DNA of 64,000 nt from Sneathiella chinensis (GTDB taxonomy: Bacteria; Pseudomonadota; Alphaproteobacteria; Sneathiellales; Sneathiellaceae), in the NCBI RefSeq assembly GCF_012720115.1, contig NZ_VNWN01000004.1, positions 372,001 through 436,000 of the forward strand, written 5' to 3'. A model generated the notes under the pieces. The model had not been told where the DNA came from, searched no databases, and saw only the letters and a list, made by a program, of their open reading frames with translations. This document shows positions 55,505-63,990 of the stretch, one piece after another. Position 1 is the stretch's first letter, and every line of letters begins with the position of its first letter. Both the position numbers and the translations under genes were made by a program.

Positions 55505-56395
55505 CTATTTCAGGTCAGGCGGCAGGACCGGTGCCTCGCGCAGCAGGATGATGCTGATCCTGCGGTTGCCGGGGTTGGACGGGTCATCCGCAATCAGCGG
55601 TTCCTGATCGGCCTTGCCGGAGACACGGCGAATGCGTTCAATATCCAGCCCGCCTTCCATCAGGGCACGGCGACTGGCATTGGCGCGGTCCGAGGACAGT
55701 TCCCAGTTGCCGTAGGTGCTGCTGGCAAACCCGGCGCTGTCCGTATGGCCGCTGATGGACAGGCCATTGGGAAGATCCTCGATGGCCTTGGCAATCTTGC
55801 CAAGTAACCGTTTGACGCGGGGCGAGATTTTGGCACTGCCGCTTTCGAACATGCTTTCGTCATACTGATCGACGATCTGAATGCGCAGTCCTTCGGGGGT
55901 CATGTCGATAATGATATTGTCGGCCAACCCTTCAAGTTCAGGGTCTGACGAGATGGCCTGCTTGATCTGTTCCTTGGCGTGATCGAAGGCCCGTTCTTCC
56001 AGTTCGGCAAGCCGTTCCAGAAACTCGGTTTCGTCAATTTCACTGGGGCTGTCTTCCTTGGCGTCGTCCTTGCGGCCCTCCTCGGGCGGGGAAATGCTGG
56101 ATACGACAGACGGTACGCCGGTATTGGAGACCATGGCCCCTTCGGTCTGCATGCTTTGTCCGCCGAGAATACCGCCGGCACCGGAACGGCTGGAACTGGC
56201 CATGGTGGGGGCGAAATACTCGGAGATGCCCTTTTTCTGCTCGGCGTCTGTCACATTCAGCAGCCACAGCAGCAGGAAGAACGCCATCATGGCCGTCACA
56301 AAGTCGGCATAGGCCACCTTCCAGGCGCCGCCATGATGTCCATGACCGCCCTTCTTGACCTTCTTGACAATGATGGGTTTTGCGTCGTCAGCCAT
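55505..56395 (-). CDS. motB: Flagellar motor stator protein MotB
   Basis: A 296-residue stator subunit. The single membrane span (about 25-46) carries the proton-accepting aspartate D31 in WKVAYADFVTAMMAFFLLLWLL. A Ser/Gly-rich plug and linker follow, then the OmpA-like peptidoglycan-binding domain with GLSISGHTDSAGF and NWELSSDRANASRRAL. The long linker (about 70-145), rich in Glu and Asp, is common in alphaproteobacterial MotB. It lies 26 bases after motA. The C-terminus ends PPDLK. Confidence 0.95.
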   Translation of the reverse strand: MADDAKPIIVKKVKKGGHGHHGGAWKVAYADFVTAMMAFFLLLWLLNVTDAEQKKGISEYFAPTMASSSRSGAGGILGGQSMQTEGAMVSNTGVPSVVSSISPPEEGRKDDAKEDSPSEIDETEFLERLAELEERAFDHAKEQIKQAISSDPELEGLADNIIIDMTPEGLRIQIVDQYDESMFESGSAKISPRVKRLLGKIAKAIEDLPNGLSISGHTDSAGFASSTYGNWELSSDRANASRRALMEGGLDIERIRRVSGKADQEPLIADDPSNPGNRRISIILLREAPVLPPDLK

Positions 56396-56421
56396 TGTTC
56401 AAAAACCGATTTACCTGTGAC

Positions 56422-57279
56422 CTAGACCGCCGGAGCGTTGTTGCAGGCTTCCTCAACTTCAAGGAAGGAGGGGCGCTCGTGGCTATACAGGGTCTTGCGG
56501 GCAAACTCCACGGAGACAGCCGGGGCATAGCCCTGCAAGTGGGCAAGCAGGCCCTGTTTCATACATTCATAGTATTTGCCGTCGGCCTCGAAATACTGAT
56601 TGAGGTTGCTGCCCATGGGGGAAAACAGGCCATAGGCGACCAGAATACCGAAGAAAGTACCGACAAGGGCCGCAGCAATCAGGCCACCCAGAACTTCCGG
56701 CGGTTCGGCGATGGAACCCATGGTCACAATCACACCCAGAACGGCGGCCACGATACCAAAGGCGGGCAGGGCGTCGCCAAGGGTGGTAACGGCGGATGCC
56801 ATGGCGTGATGTTCCTGATGGTGGGTTTCCAGATCCTGATCCATCAGCGCTTCCAGCTCGTGCGGGTTTTCCGTTCCCATGGTCATGAGACGCAGATAAT
56901 CGCACATGAAATCCACCGCGTGGTGGTTCTTGGTGAAGCTGGGGAAATTCTGGAACAGGGCGCTGTCCTTGGGGTTTTCGATATGGGGTTCCAGCGCGAT
57001 CATGCCCTTGGTCTTGGCCAGCTTGAACACGGAATACATCAGGGTCAGAAGATCGGAATAGGCCTTTTTGTCATAAGGTGATCCCTTGAGCAGTTTGCCA
57101 AGGTTGCCCAGCACGCCGAAAATCACCCATTTCGGGTTCCCCTGAAGGAAGGCACCGGCACCGGCCCCAAGAATGATCAGAAATTCCAGTGGTTGGAACA
57201 GTACGCCAAAATCGCCATGCGGGGCGTACCCGCCAGCAACGCAACCAAAGGTAACGACGACACCTATAATCCAGAACAT
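56422..57279 (-). CDS. motA: Flagellar motor stator protein MotA
   Basis: A 285-residue protein with four membrane spans that forms the proton channel with MotB. Spans 1-2 are about 2-50; a large cytoplasmic loop (about 55-170) has the charged residues that touch the rotor, including FMCDYLRLMTMGTENPHELEALMDQDL; spans 3-4 contain LGDALPAFGIVAAVLGVIVTM and GTFFGILVAYGLF. motAB form an operon; the flagellar genes themselves are elsewhere. Confidence 0.96.
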   Translation of the reverse strand: MFWIIGVVVTFGCVAGGYAPHGDFGVLFQPLEFLIILGAGAGAFLQGNPKWVIFGVLGNLGKLLKGSPYDKKAYSDLLTLMYSVFKLAKTKGMIALEPHIENPKDSALFQNFPSFTKNHHAVDFMCDYLRLMTMGTENPHELEALMDQDLETHHQEHHAMASAVTTLGDALPAFGIVAAVLGVIVTMGSIAEPPEVLGGLIAAALVGTFFGILVAYGLFSPMGSNLNQYFEADGKYYECMKQGLLAHLQGYAPAVSVEFARKTLYSHERPSFLEVEEACNNAPAV

Positions 57280-57522
57280 CCCTTTGGAATTCCCCTCGTT
57301 TGTCCAATTGTAACTTGTGGTCGCGATTTTGGCCTGAATTTGGTTAATAAACCATGAGCAACTTTAAGGTGAATTTTAAAATAATTGTTTTCCAGAGACA
57401 ATTCCTACTCGGGATGATAGCGATTGAAGAACGTCCACCTCCGGTATTTTCTGCCGGTTTTTCTGCGGTTGCCATAAAAAACAGATGATTTTGACGGGCA
57501 GCTGTGGGATGGTGCCCCCGCT

Positions 57523-57536
57523 TTGATCAGGATCAA
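57523..57536. promoter_or_regulatory. Perfect FNR/FixK-type palindrome in the motA / flavin reductase intergenic region
   Basis: TTGATCAGGATCAA matches TTGAT-N4-ATCAA in full. It lies 50 bases before the flavin reductase ATG and 244 bases before the motA start codon, within a 306-base non-coding gap (57280-57585) that holds no other gene I can support. Neither direction offers a clear -10 box at the class II distance, so the regulated gene and the sign of regulation are uncertain. Confidence 0.6.
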
Positions 57537-57585
57537 TGCGTTTACAGTTTTTATTTATCGGTTCTTTTGAAGCGTAACAGAAAAA

Positions 57586-58059
57586 ATGACATTTGATGCC
57601 AGAACATTTCGTGATGCCCTTGGTTGCTTTGCTACCGGGATAACCGTGGTGACCTCCCTGAACGGAGAGCGCGAGCCCATGGGGATTACGGTGAATTCCT
57701 TCAATTCGGTATCTCTTGATCCGCCGCTGGTCCTGTTCAGTCTGGGCCATACAGGCAATCATTGTCAGGAATTCAGGGAATCAGGCGTTTTCGCCATCAA
57801 TATTCTGAGCGATGAGCAAAAGCATCTGTGTGACCGGTTTGCCTCCCCGAAAGAGGATCGCTTCAACGGGGTGCCCCATATCCTTGGGGAAAATGGCAGC
57901 CCCGTGTTCGAGGACAGCCTTGCCGTGTTCGAGTGCGAGACCTTCAAGACGGTTGAGGCCGGGGATCACCTGATCTTCATTTGCCGGGTGACCAACGTGG
58001 CGGTGGATACAAGCCGGTCCGCCCTGTTGTTCCATAAAGGCCAGTTCCCCGTTCTTTGA
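57586..58059 (+). CDS. Flavin reductase-like FMN-binding protein
   Basis: A 157-residue flavin reductase-domain protein (HpaC/DIM6 family) that typically passes electrons from NAD(P)H to free flavin for a partner mono-oxygenase. Typical blocks: FATGITVVTSLNGEREPMGITVNSFNSVSLDPPLVLFSLG (about 15-53), FAINILSDEQKHLCDRFA and GDHLIFICRVTNV. No mono-oxygenase is adjacent. An FNR-type palindrome lies upstream. It is convergent with the penicillin acylase gene (5 bases apart). Confidence 0.9.
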   Translation: MTFDARTFRDALGCFATGITVVTSLNGEREPMGITVNSFNSVSLDPPLVLFSLGHTGNHCQEFRESGVFAINILSDEQKHLCDRFASPKEDRFNGVPHILGENGSPVFEDSLAVFECETFKTVEAGDHLIFICRVTNVAVDTSRSALLFHKGQFPVL

Positions 58060-58064
58060 ACCGC

Positions 58065-60467
58065 CTATCGGGGGCGCAGAACCAGCGTCCCGATGGCGTT
58101 TGCCTGATAATCTTCCGGTCGGGTTGACATGGGGCGATAGCGTGTCGCGGCCCAGTCACTTGCCATATCCGCATAGAAACGGGACAGGATATTCCCCGAC
58201 TGACCGGTTGAGTGGATGAAGAGCGATTTGTCCAGATCGGAAAAATCGTATATGGCCCGCAAGGATGCCGCATGGGTGTTGGCAAAGGGCTGCTGTTCAT
58301 CCTTCAGGCGGTTGCGCCCCACATTCACGGTATAGGACCCTCCCATGGAGGGAACGCGGATATCGAACAGGTCCTTCAGCACCGGTATGCGCGAAAAGGG
58401 CAGATGATCCCCGTGGGCAAAATGGGCATCCCCCCAGTTCCAGTCCGGCATGGACGTCCCGAAGCGTGCGGTCAGATCCTGCAAGGCGGTTTGCAGGGAT
58501 GTTTGCAGGATATCCTGACAGGTTTCGACCTGATCGGGGGTGGACTGGTCATCACACCATTGGCCCTGATTGCCGCGATTGCGAAGCACGTTCAGCAGGA
58601 ACGCGGGGCGCTGGCGCCAGAAATCGGGGAACATATCGCCCAACTCATCCGCATAGACCGCCTTGTTCAGGTTGCGTATCCAGGCGCTGAAAATCAGCGG
58701 GGCGGGATCGTTCATGGTCATGTGACTGTCCCACGTGGACAGGCGGATCAGGGCGTCGCGGGATAGATCGTCCGCCGGTGTGGTGGTCAGCAGGATTTCC
58801 AGAAACTCCTCTGCCATCAGGGAATGGACATCACCATGCATTAGCTGGAAGCTTTCCACGCTGTGATTGCTGTCATGGTCAAGAAGGCCGCGAATGCGAT
58901 TTGCCCGGTAGGGGGCCGACCAGTCCGATGTGATGAAATGCGGATAGCTGGCGGGAACAATTTTGTGATTGGCGGTGTAAAAGAGGCCGGACGGCGGATT
59001 ATAGGCCTGTGGTAATTCCTCGAAGGGGATGTATCCGTCCCAATCATAGTCGGCAAGCCAGCCCGGTACCGGGATTTTGCCGCGGGCGGTGTTTTCAGGT
59101 TTGCGCACGGGGACAAGTCCGGGCGCATAATAGCCGATATTCCCGTCCGTATCCGCATAGACCATGTTTTGCTGGGGGCTGTTGAAGTTGCGGATGGCGC
59201 TTTTAAATTCGTCCCAGTTTTTGGCTGCCATCAGTCTGGCCGAGGCATCGGGGGTGCGATCCTCCAACCGAAGGGCGGTCCAGGCCAGCGACAAGGCATG
59301 GCTTTCCCCCATCATGTCAGCAGATTTTCGGTGACTGTCCGACAGGACAGGGCCGTGGCGGGTGCTGCGGACCGTCAGGGTGACAGGGTCGGCGTCCTTG
59401 ACAAGGATGGTTTCCTCGCGCTTTTCGAAATCGGCCCATCCGGTCGGGGTTTTGTACTGATCGGGATTGTCCGGGTTGATTTTCTCAATATAGAGATCCT
59501 GAACATCCGGGCCTGTATTGGTGAACCCCCATGCAATCTGTTGGTTGCGGCCAAGGATAATGGCGGGGACACCCGGCAAGGTGGCCCCGATGGCATCAAC
59601 GTCCGGGGTCTGGATATGGGCAAGATACCAAAGGGCCGGGGCGCTCAGCCCAAGGTGGGGATCGTTGGCCAGTAGCGGTTTGCCGGTTTTGGTATGAGCG
59701 CCCGACACCACCCAGTTGTTGGAGCCGGCCCCTTCCGGCAGCGGTTCGGGGGCGGCGGCATAAAGGCGGCCCGCATCAAGGCCAGCCTGCTGATACATCT
59801 CCCGGAAATCGGGGAGCGGGTGGGCCGGGTCTCCCGGATAGGGCGGATAGAATTCCAGCACCTTTTCCGGCGGCATCACGGCCATCAGACGCATCCGCTC
59901 CAGCTCTTTCGCCCAGTTCCCGCCAAGGTCCCATGCCATCATTTTCGTCCAGACAACCGAGTCCTCTGGCTTCCACGGTTCAGGGGAGACCCCCAGTATG
60001 AGGAATTCCGGCGGCAGGGTGGGGCCGGTCTGGCCCAGAAAGGCGTTCACCCCGGCAGCATAGGAGGAAAGCTGGTCCCGTGTGTCCGGCTGAAGAAGGG
60101 GCAGCACGTTTCGCGAGGCCTCATAAACCCCAAGGGTGCGCAGGAACCTGTCCGTATCCAGTGTGGCATCACCCATGATTTCCGACAGGCGGCCCGCCCC
60201 GATCCGGCGGTTGGTTTCCATTTGCCAAAGGCGATCCTGCGCATGGACAAACCCAAGCCCGAACAGGGCATCGGTGAGGGTGTTCGCGACGATATGCGGC
60301 ACGCCTGAGGCATCGCGGGTGATGCGGATTTCATCCTGCAGGCCCGCCAGCCGGATTTCACCGTCCATTTGCGGAAGGGAGGTGCGAAGATAGAGGTATC
60401 CACCCGCAGCGATCACGGCGACAAGCAGAAGCAGGCCGGCAGTCAGGCGTAGAAACCATTTCATCAT
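58065..60467 (-). CDS. Penicillin acylase family protein (Ntn hydrolase, S45)
   Basis: An 800-residue precursor that should cut itself into alpha and beta chains. A hydrophobic N-terminal segment (MMKWFLRLTAGLLLLVAVIAAGG) exports it or anchors it in the periplasm. The catalytic serine that starts the beta chain is in GAGSNNWVVSGAHTKTGKPLLANDPHLG. Family members hydrolyse amide bonds such as penicillins or acyl-homoserine lactones; which one applies here is unknown. I chose ATG 60467 (AAGGAG 4 bases upstream); the adjacent ATG at 60464 has better spacing. Longer in-frame extension to 60506 is unlikely. Confidence 0.92.
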   Translation of the reverse strand: MMKWFLRLTAGLLLLVAVIAAGGYLYLRTSLPQMDGEIRLAGLQDEIRITRDASGVPHIVANTLTDALFGLGFVHAQDRLWQMETNRRIGAGRLSEIMGDATLDTDRFLRTLGVYEASRNVLPLLQPDTRDQLSSYAAGVNAFLGQTGPTLPPEFLILGVSPEPWKPEDSVVWTKMMAWDLGGNWAKELERMRLMAVMPPEKVLEFYPPYPGDPAHPLPDFREMYQQAGLDAGRLYAAAPEPLPEGAGSNNWVVSGAHTKTGKPLLANDPHLGLSAPALWYLAHIQTPDVDAIGATLPGVPAIILGRNQQIAWGFTNTGPDVQDLYIEKINPDNPDQYKTPTGWADFEKREETILVKDADPVTLTVRSTRHGPVLSDSHRKSADMMGESHALSLAWTALRLEDRTPDASARLMAAKNWDEFKSAIRNFNSPQQNMVYADTDGNIGYYAPGLVPVRKPENTARGKIPVPGWLADYDWDGYIPFEELPQAYNPPSGLFYTANHKIVPASYPHFITSDWSAPYRANRIRGLLDHDSNHSVESFQLMHGDVHSLMAEEFLEILLTTTPADDLSRDALIRLSTWDSHMTMNDPAPLIFSAWIRNLNKAVYADELGDMFPDFWRQRPAFLLNVLRNRGNQGQWCDDQSTPDQVETCQDILQTSLQTALQDLTARFGTSMPDWNWGDAHFAHGDHLPFSRIPVLKDLFDIRVPSMGGSYTVNVGRNRLKDEQQPFANTHAASLRAIYDFSDLDKSLFIHSTGQSGNILSRFYADMASDWAATRYRPMSTRPEDYQANAIGTLVLRPR

Positions 60468-60610
60468 AATTCTCCTTTTCCGCATATGAGGGGATTGTGA
60501 CCCCAAGCCGGGAATTTGGCAACCTGTCCGTCAGGATCGAAATTAGCGCTTTTCTGAAACAGGCCCAATGGATACAAAAGGAGAAACATTCTTGTACGGG
60601 GAGATGGCGG

Positions 60611-61492
60611 ATGAGCAAAAAAGCGGCGTTTATCGGACTGGGTGTCATGGGATATCCCATGGCTGGCTTTCTGGCGAAAGCCGGATATGCGGTAACAGTG
60701 TATAACCGGACCACATCGAAGGCGGAGGCATGGGTTGCCGAATATGGCGGGGCCTTTGCGGGGACACCGCGCGAAGCCGCGGCAGACGCGGATTTCGTCA
60801 TGACCTGTGTTGGCAATGATGATGACCTTCGCAGCGTGGTTCTGGGGCCGGACGGCGCCTTTGCCGGAATGAAGGCCGGGGCCCTGTTTGTGGATCACAC
60901 CACCGCATCGGCGGAAGTTGCCCGTGAATTGGCCGATGTGGCAGGCGGAAATGGGATCGGTTTCGTGGATGCGCCTGTTTCCGGCGGGCAGGCCGGGGCG
61001 GAAAATGGTGTTCTGACCGTTATGTGCGGCGGGTCGGACGCGGATTTCGACCGGGCGAAAGAACCGATCGATGCCTATTCCCGCGCCTGTATGCTGATGG
61101 GTGGTGTCGGTGCCGGGCAGCTTGCCAAGATGGTCAACCAGATTTGCATCGCCGGTGTTGTTCAGGGCCTGTCGGAAGGAATTCACTTCGCGCAGAAGGC
61201 CGGGCTGGATGCGGAAAAGGTGATCGAGGTGATCTCGAAAGGGGCGGCGCAAAGCTGGCAGATGGAAAACCGCTACAAAACCATGATCGCGGACGAGTTT
61301 GATTTCGGCTTTGCCGTGGACTGGATGCGGAAGGATCTGGGGATTTGCCTTGATACGGCAAAGGGAATTGGCGCGTCCCTGCCCAATACAGCCCTTGTGG
61401 ATCAGTATTACAGTGATGTTCAGGCCATGGGCGGCGGCCGGATGGATACGTCCAGCCTGATTGTGCGGCTTCGCAAGTTGAGTGAAAAATAG
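60611..61492 (+). CDS. NAD(P)-dependent beta-hydroxyacid dehydrogenase (GarR/GlxR/MmsB family)
   Basis: A 293-residue dehydrogenase. The dinucleotide fold is AFIGLGVMGYPMAGFLAKAGYAV (GxGxxG, about 6-28); the substrate segment is DAPVSGGQAGAENG (about 120-133); the catalytic lysine is in GAGQLAKMVNQI (about 170). Relatives oxidise 3-hydroxyisobutyrate or reduce tartronate semialdehyde; the substrate is not resolved. ATG 60611 has GGGGAG 7-8 bases upstream. It is divergent from the penicillin acylase gene. Confidence 0.92.
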   Translation: MSKKAAFIGLGVMGYPMAGFLAKAGYAVTVYNRTTSKAEAWVAEYGGAFAGTPREAAADADFVMTCVGNDDDLRSVVLGPDGAFAGMKAGALFVDHTTASAEVARELADVAGGNGIGFVDAPVSGGQAGAENGVLTVMCGGSDADFDRAKEPIDAYSRACMLMGGVGAGQLAKMVNQICIAGVVQGLSEGIHFAQKAGLDAEKVIEVISKGAAQSWQMENRYKTMIADEFDFGFAVDWMRKDLGICLDTAKGIGASLPNTALVDQYYSDVQAMGGGRMDTSSLIVRLRKLSEK

Positions 61493-61528
61493 AAACGGGC
61501 GCGGGGGGCAACTTGTGCACCGGCAGGG

Positions 61529-61969
61529 TCAGGAGGGGCACCCTTCATCGCCCCCTGATGATTGCGGCGTGCCAAGAATAAGGCACCAGTAATAATCCGC
61601 CGCCGTGTCGGTGTCTTCCGTGATGTCCGGGCCGCAGGCCACGCCGACCCCCACCTGGGTGTAGGAGGGGTAGAGCATGGTTTTTCGGTGCGGTGGGCTG
61701 TCCTGCCACAGGGCGAAGGCGTCATATGCGGAATAGGGGCAGCAGGCCAGATTCTCTCCGGCGAACAGAAAGCTGTAGCCCGCAGCCCGCAGCCGGTCTG
61801 CCAGTTCGGCATCGCCGGGGCCAAAATGGGTGAGGGCGGTCACATCGGCCATAAACTGCGCCTGCAGGCCCGCCGCCTGACAAAGGCGGCCGTTCAGGGA
61901 AAGTGGCAGGCGGTTTTGGGACAGGCGTTCCCGGTTGATCAGGGAAACAAGTTCTGTCGTCATGTTCAT
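61529..61969 (-). CDS. CAP-domain (SCP/YkwD-like) protein without signal peptide
   Basis: A 146-residue protein that is nearly all one CAP domain: LVSLINRERLSQNRLPLSLNGRLCQAA, the histidine in LTHFGPGD, the GEN motif in LFAGENLACCP, and WQDSPPHRKTMLYPSYTQVGVGVACG. Bacterial CAP proteins of this sort are normally exported; this one has no signal peptide after the ATG at 61969 (MNMTTEL), which has GAGGGGC about 6 bases upstream. The frame stays open to 62668, but that part is antisense to the next gene and has no plausible signal. Function unknown. Confidence 0.82.
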   Translation of the reverse strand: MNMTTELVSLINRERLSQNRLPLSLNGRLCQAAGLQAQFMADVTALTHFGPGDAELADRLRAAGYSFLFAGENLACCPYSAYDAFALWQDSPPHRKTMLYPSYTQVGVGVACGPDITEDTDTAADYYWCLILGTPQSSGGDEGCPS

Positions 61970-62044
61970 GGTGCAGCCCCTCGGTGGTGTGATCCGGCAG
62001 TGACATGACGGCTGATGGGAAAAGTTGTGAGAAAAGGAACGGTT

Positions 62045-63190
62045 ATGAAGAAGGAACGGACGGTTCGGCCCGAAACACTGGTTGCGCAGGGGCTGGGGCA
62101 TATGGACAGCGAATTTAAGGGGATCATCCCCGGTATCTTCCCCAGCACCACCTTCGAGCGGGACGTGGATGGTGGTTATCCGTCCGGGCGGGTTTATACC
62201 CGCGATCAGAACCCCAACTATGACCAGCCCGAGGCGGTCCTGACCGCGCTGGAAAAGGGGGCGGACAGTTTCCTGTTTTCCTCCGGGATGAGTGCGGCAG
62301 TGACCGTTTTTCAGGCGCTTCGGCCGGGGGATCACGTGATTGCCCCGAAGGTCATGTACTGGTCGCTCAGAAACTGGCTGGCCACCTATGCGACGGAATG
62401 GGGGATTGAAACCAGCTTTGTTGACAATGGCGATCTGGACGCGCTGAAGGCCGCCGTCCGGCCGGGGCAGACACGGCTGTTGTGGCTGGAAACCCCGGCG
62501 AACCCCACATGGGTGGTGGATGATATCGCTGGCTGGGCGGAGGTGGCCCGGTCCTGCGGTGCCCGCCTTGCGGTGGACAATACAGTGGCAACACCGATCC
62601 TGACCCGCCCGCTTGAGCTCGGGGCGGATATCGTCATGCACTCCGCCACCAAGTATCTGAACGGCCATTCCGATGTGCTGGCAGGGGCGCTGGTCACCCG
62701 GCAGGCGGATGAATTCTGGGATCGGATCAGGACCATCCGGGCCGCAGGCGGCGCGGTGATGGGACCGTTCGAGGCGTGGCTTCTGATGCGGGGGATGCGG
62801 ACCCTGTCGATCCGGGTTCGGCAGGCATCAACCAACGCCCTGAAAATTGCCGAAGCCCTGAAAACCCATGCCGGTATTGCCGAGGTGCTGTATCCCGGAT
62901 TGCCGGAACACAAGAACCATGCGGTTGCGGCAAGCCAGATGACCGGCGGGTTCGGCGGGATGCTCAGCATCCGGGTTGCCGGGGGCGAGGCGCGGGCCAT
63001 GAATGTGGCCGGGCGCCTGACGCTGTTTAAACGGGCGACTTCCCTTGGCGGGGTTGAAAGTCTGGTGGAACACCGGGCGAGTATTGAGGGGGCAGGCACC
63101 CCCTGTCCAACGGATTTGTTACGCCTGTCCGTCGGGATTGAGGATGCGTCCGACCTGATTGCGGACCTTGAACAGGCGCTGGAGGAATAA
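62045..63190 (+). CDS. Cys/Met metabolism PLP-dependent enzyme (cystathionine lyase/synthase family)
   Basis: A 381-residue fold-type I enzyme of the trans-sulfuration family. The PLP lysine is in IVMHSATKYLNGHSDVLAGA (about residue 200), the aspartate that binds the ring nitrogen is in CGARLAVDNTVATP, and the C-terminal FKRATSLGGVESLVEHRAS motif is typical. Cystathionine gamma- or beta-lyase or O-acyl-homoserine sulfhydrylase are all possible. ATG 62045 has AAAGGA 6 bases upstream; ATG 62015 would add ten residues. It is followed at once by an SDR gene. Confidence 0.92.
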   Translation: MKKERTVRPETLVAQGLGHMDSEFKGIIPGIFPSTTFERDVDGGYPSGRVYTRDQNPNYDQPEAVLTALEKGADSFLFSSGMSAAVTVFQALRPGDHVIAPKVMYWSLRNWLATYATEWGIETSFVDNGDLDALKAAVRPGQTRLLWLETPANPTWVVDDIAGWAEVARSCGARLAVDNTVATPILTRPLELGADIVMHSATKYLNGHSDVLAGALVTRQADEFWDRIRTIRAAGGAVMGPFEAWLLMRGMRTLSIRVRQASTNALKIAEALKTHAGIAEVLYPGLPEHKNHAVAASQMTGGFGGMLSIRVAGGEARAMNVAGRLTLFKRATSLGGVESLVEHRASIEGAGTPCPTDLLRLSVGIEDASDLIADLEQALEE

Positions 63191-63193
63191 TTG

Positions 63194-63940
63194 ATGAAGG
63201 GTTCTATTGTCATTACCGGGGCCAGCCGCGGTATCGGGGCTGTCACGGCCATCAAGGCAGCCGAGGCCGGGTATGAGGTTTGCGTCAATTATCATTCAAA
63301 CCGGGCCGCCGCAGACAGCGTTGTCGCCGCCATTGAGGCAAAGGGCGGGAAAGCCATTGCCGTGCAGGGGGATGTGGCTGTTGAGGCCGATATCCTGCGG
63401 ATGTTTGAAACCGTGGACAGCCAACTGGCGCCGCTTTCGGCACTGGTCAACAATGCCGGAATTCTGGAGACCCATGACCGGGTCGAGAATATCACCTTTG
63501 ATCGGCTGCAGCGGGTCATGACAACCAATATCACCGGGTCTTTTCTGTGTGCAAGGGAAGCGGTGCGGCGCCTGTCCACAGCCCACGGGGGGCAGGGCGG
63601 GGGTATCGTCAATATCTCGTCTGCTGCATCCCGGCTGGGGTCGCCCAATGAATATGTGGACTATGCCGCCTCGAAGGGGGCGATTGACAGCTTTACCATT
63701 GGGCTGGCGAAGGAAGTCGCAACCGAGGGGATCCGGGTGAATGCGGTTCGCCCCGGTGTGGTCTATACGGAAATTCACGCGCTGGGCGGAGAGCCGGGAC
63801 GCGTGGACCGGGTCAAGGACGCTGTTCCCATGCAGCGCGGCGGTCAGCCTGAGGAAATCGCCAATACGGTCCTTTGGTTGCTGTCGGATCAGGCCAGCTA
63901 TATCACCGGTTCGTTGCTGGATGTGTCGGGCGGACGCTAG
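63194..63940 (+). CDS. Short-chain dehydrogenase/reductase (SDR family)
   Basis: A 248-residue classical SDR oxidoreductase. Cofactor motif TGASRGIG (about 8-15), NNAG in SALVNNAGILE, the catalytic serine in GGIVNISSAASRLG and the YxxxK pair in EYVDYAASKGAID. It resembles glucose 1-dehydrogenase and FabG-like enzymes. The start ATG at 63194 has GGAGGA 7 bases upstream within the end of the PLP enzyme gene; the two genes are only 3 bases apart and co-transcribed. Confidence 0.93.
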   Translation: MKGSIVITGASRGIGAVTAIKAAEAGYEVCVNYHSNRAAADSVVAAIEAKGGKAIAVQGDVAVEADILRMFETVDSQLAPLSALVNNAGILETHDRVENITFDRLQRVMTTNITGSFLCAREAVRRLSTAHGGQGGGIVNISSAASRLGSPNEYVDYAASKGAIDSFTIGLAKEVATEGIRVNAVRPGVVYTEIHALGGEPGRVDRVKDAVPMQRGGQPEEIANTVLWLLSDQASYITGSLLDVSGGR

Positions 63941-63963
63941 AGCAAAAAGAGACTGAAAAAGAG

Positions 63964-63990
63964 AAGGGCGAGAATATCTCGCCCTTTTTC
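63964..63990 (+). terminator. Rho-independent terminator of the SDR gene
   Basis: AAGGGCGAGA and TCTCGCCCTT form a 10-bp stem around a 3-base loop, continuing into a T-tract. Confidence 0.92.

Noticed and set aside
57344-57382. Possible CtrA box upstream of motA
   Set aside because: The TTAA pair is separated by 8 rather than 7 bases and lacks the flanking C, so it does not fit the TTAA-N7-TTAA consensus.
61970-62668. Upstream extension of the CAP-domain frame
   Set aside because: It runs antisense to the start of the PLP enzyme gene, with Pro/His/Gln-rich shadow sequence and no signal peptide.
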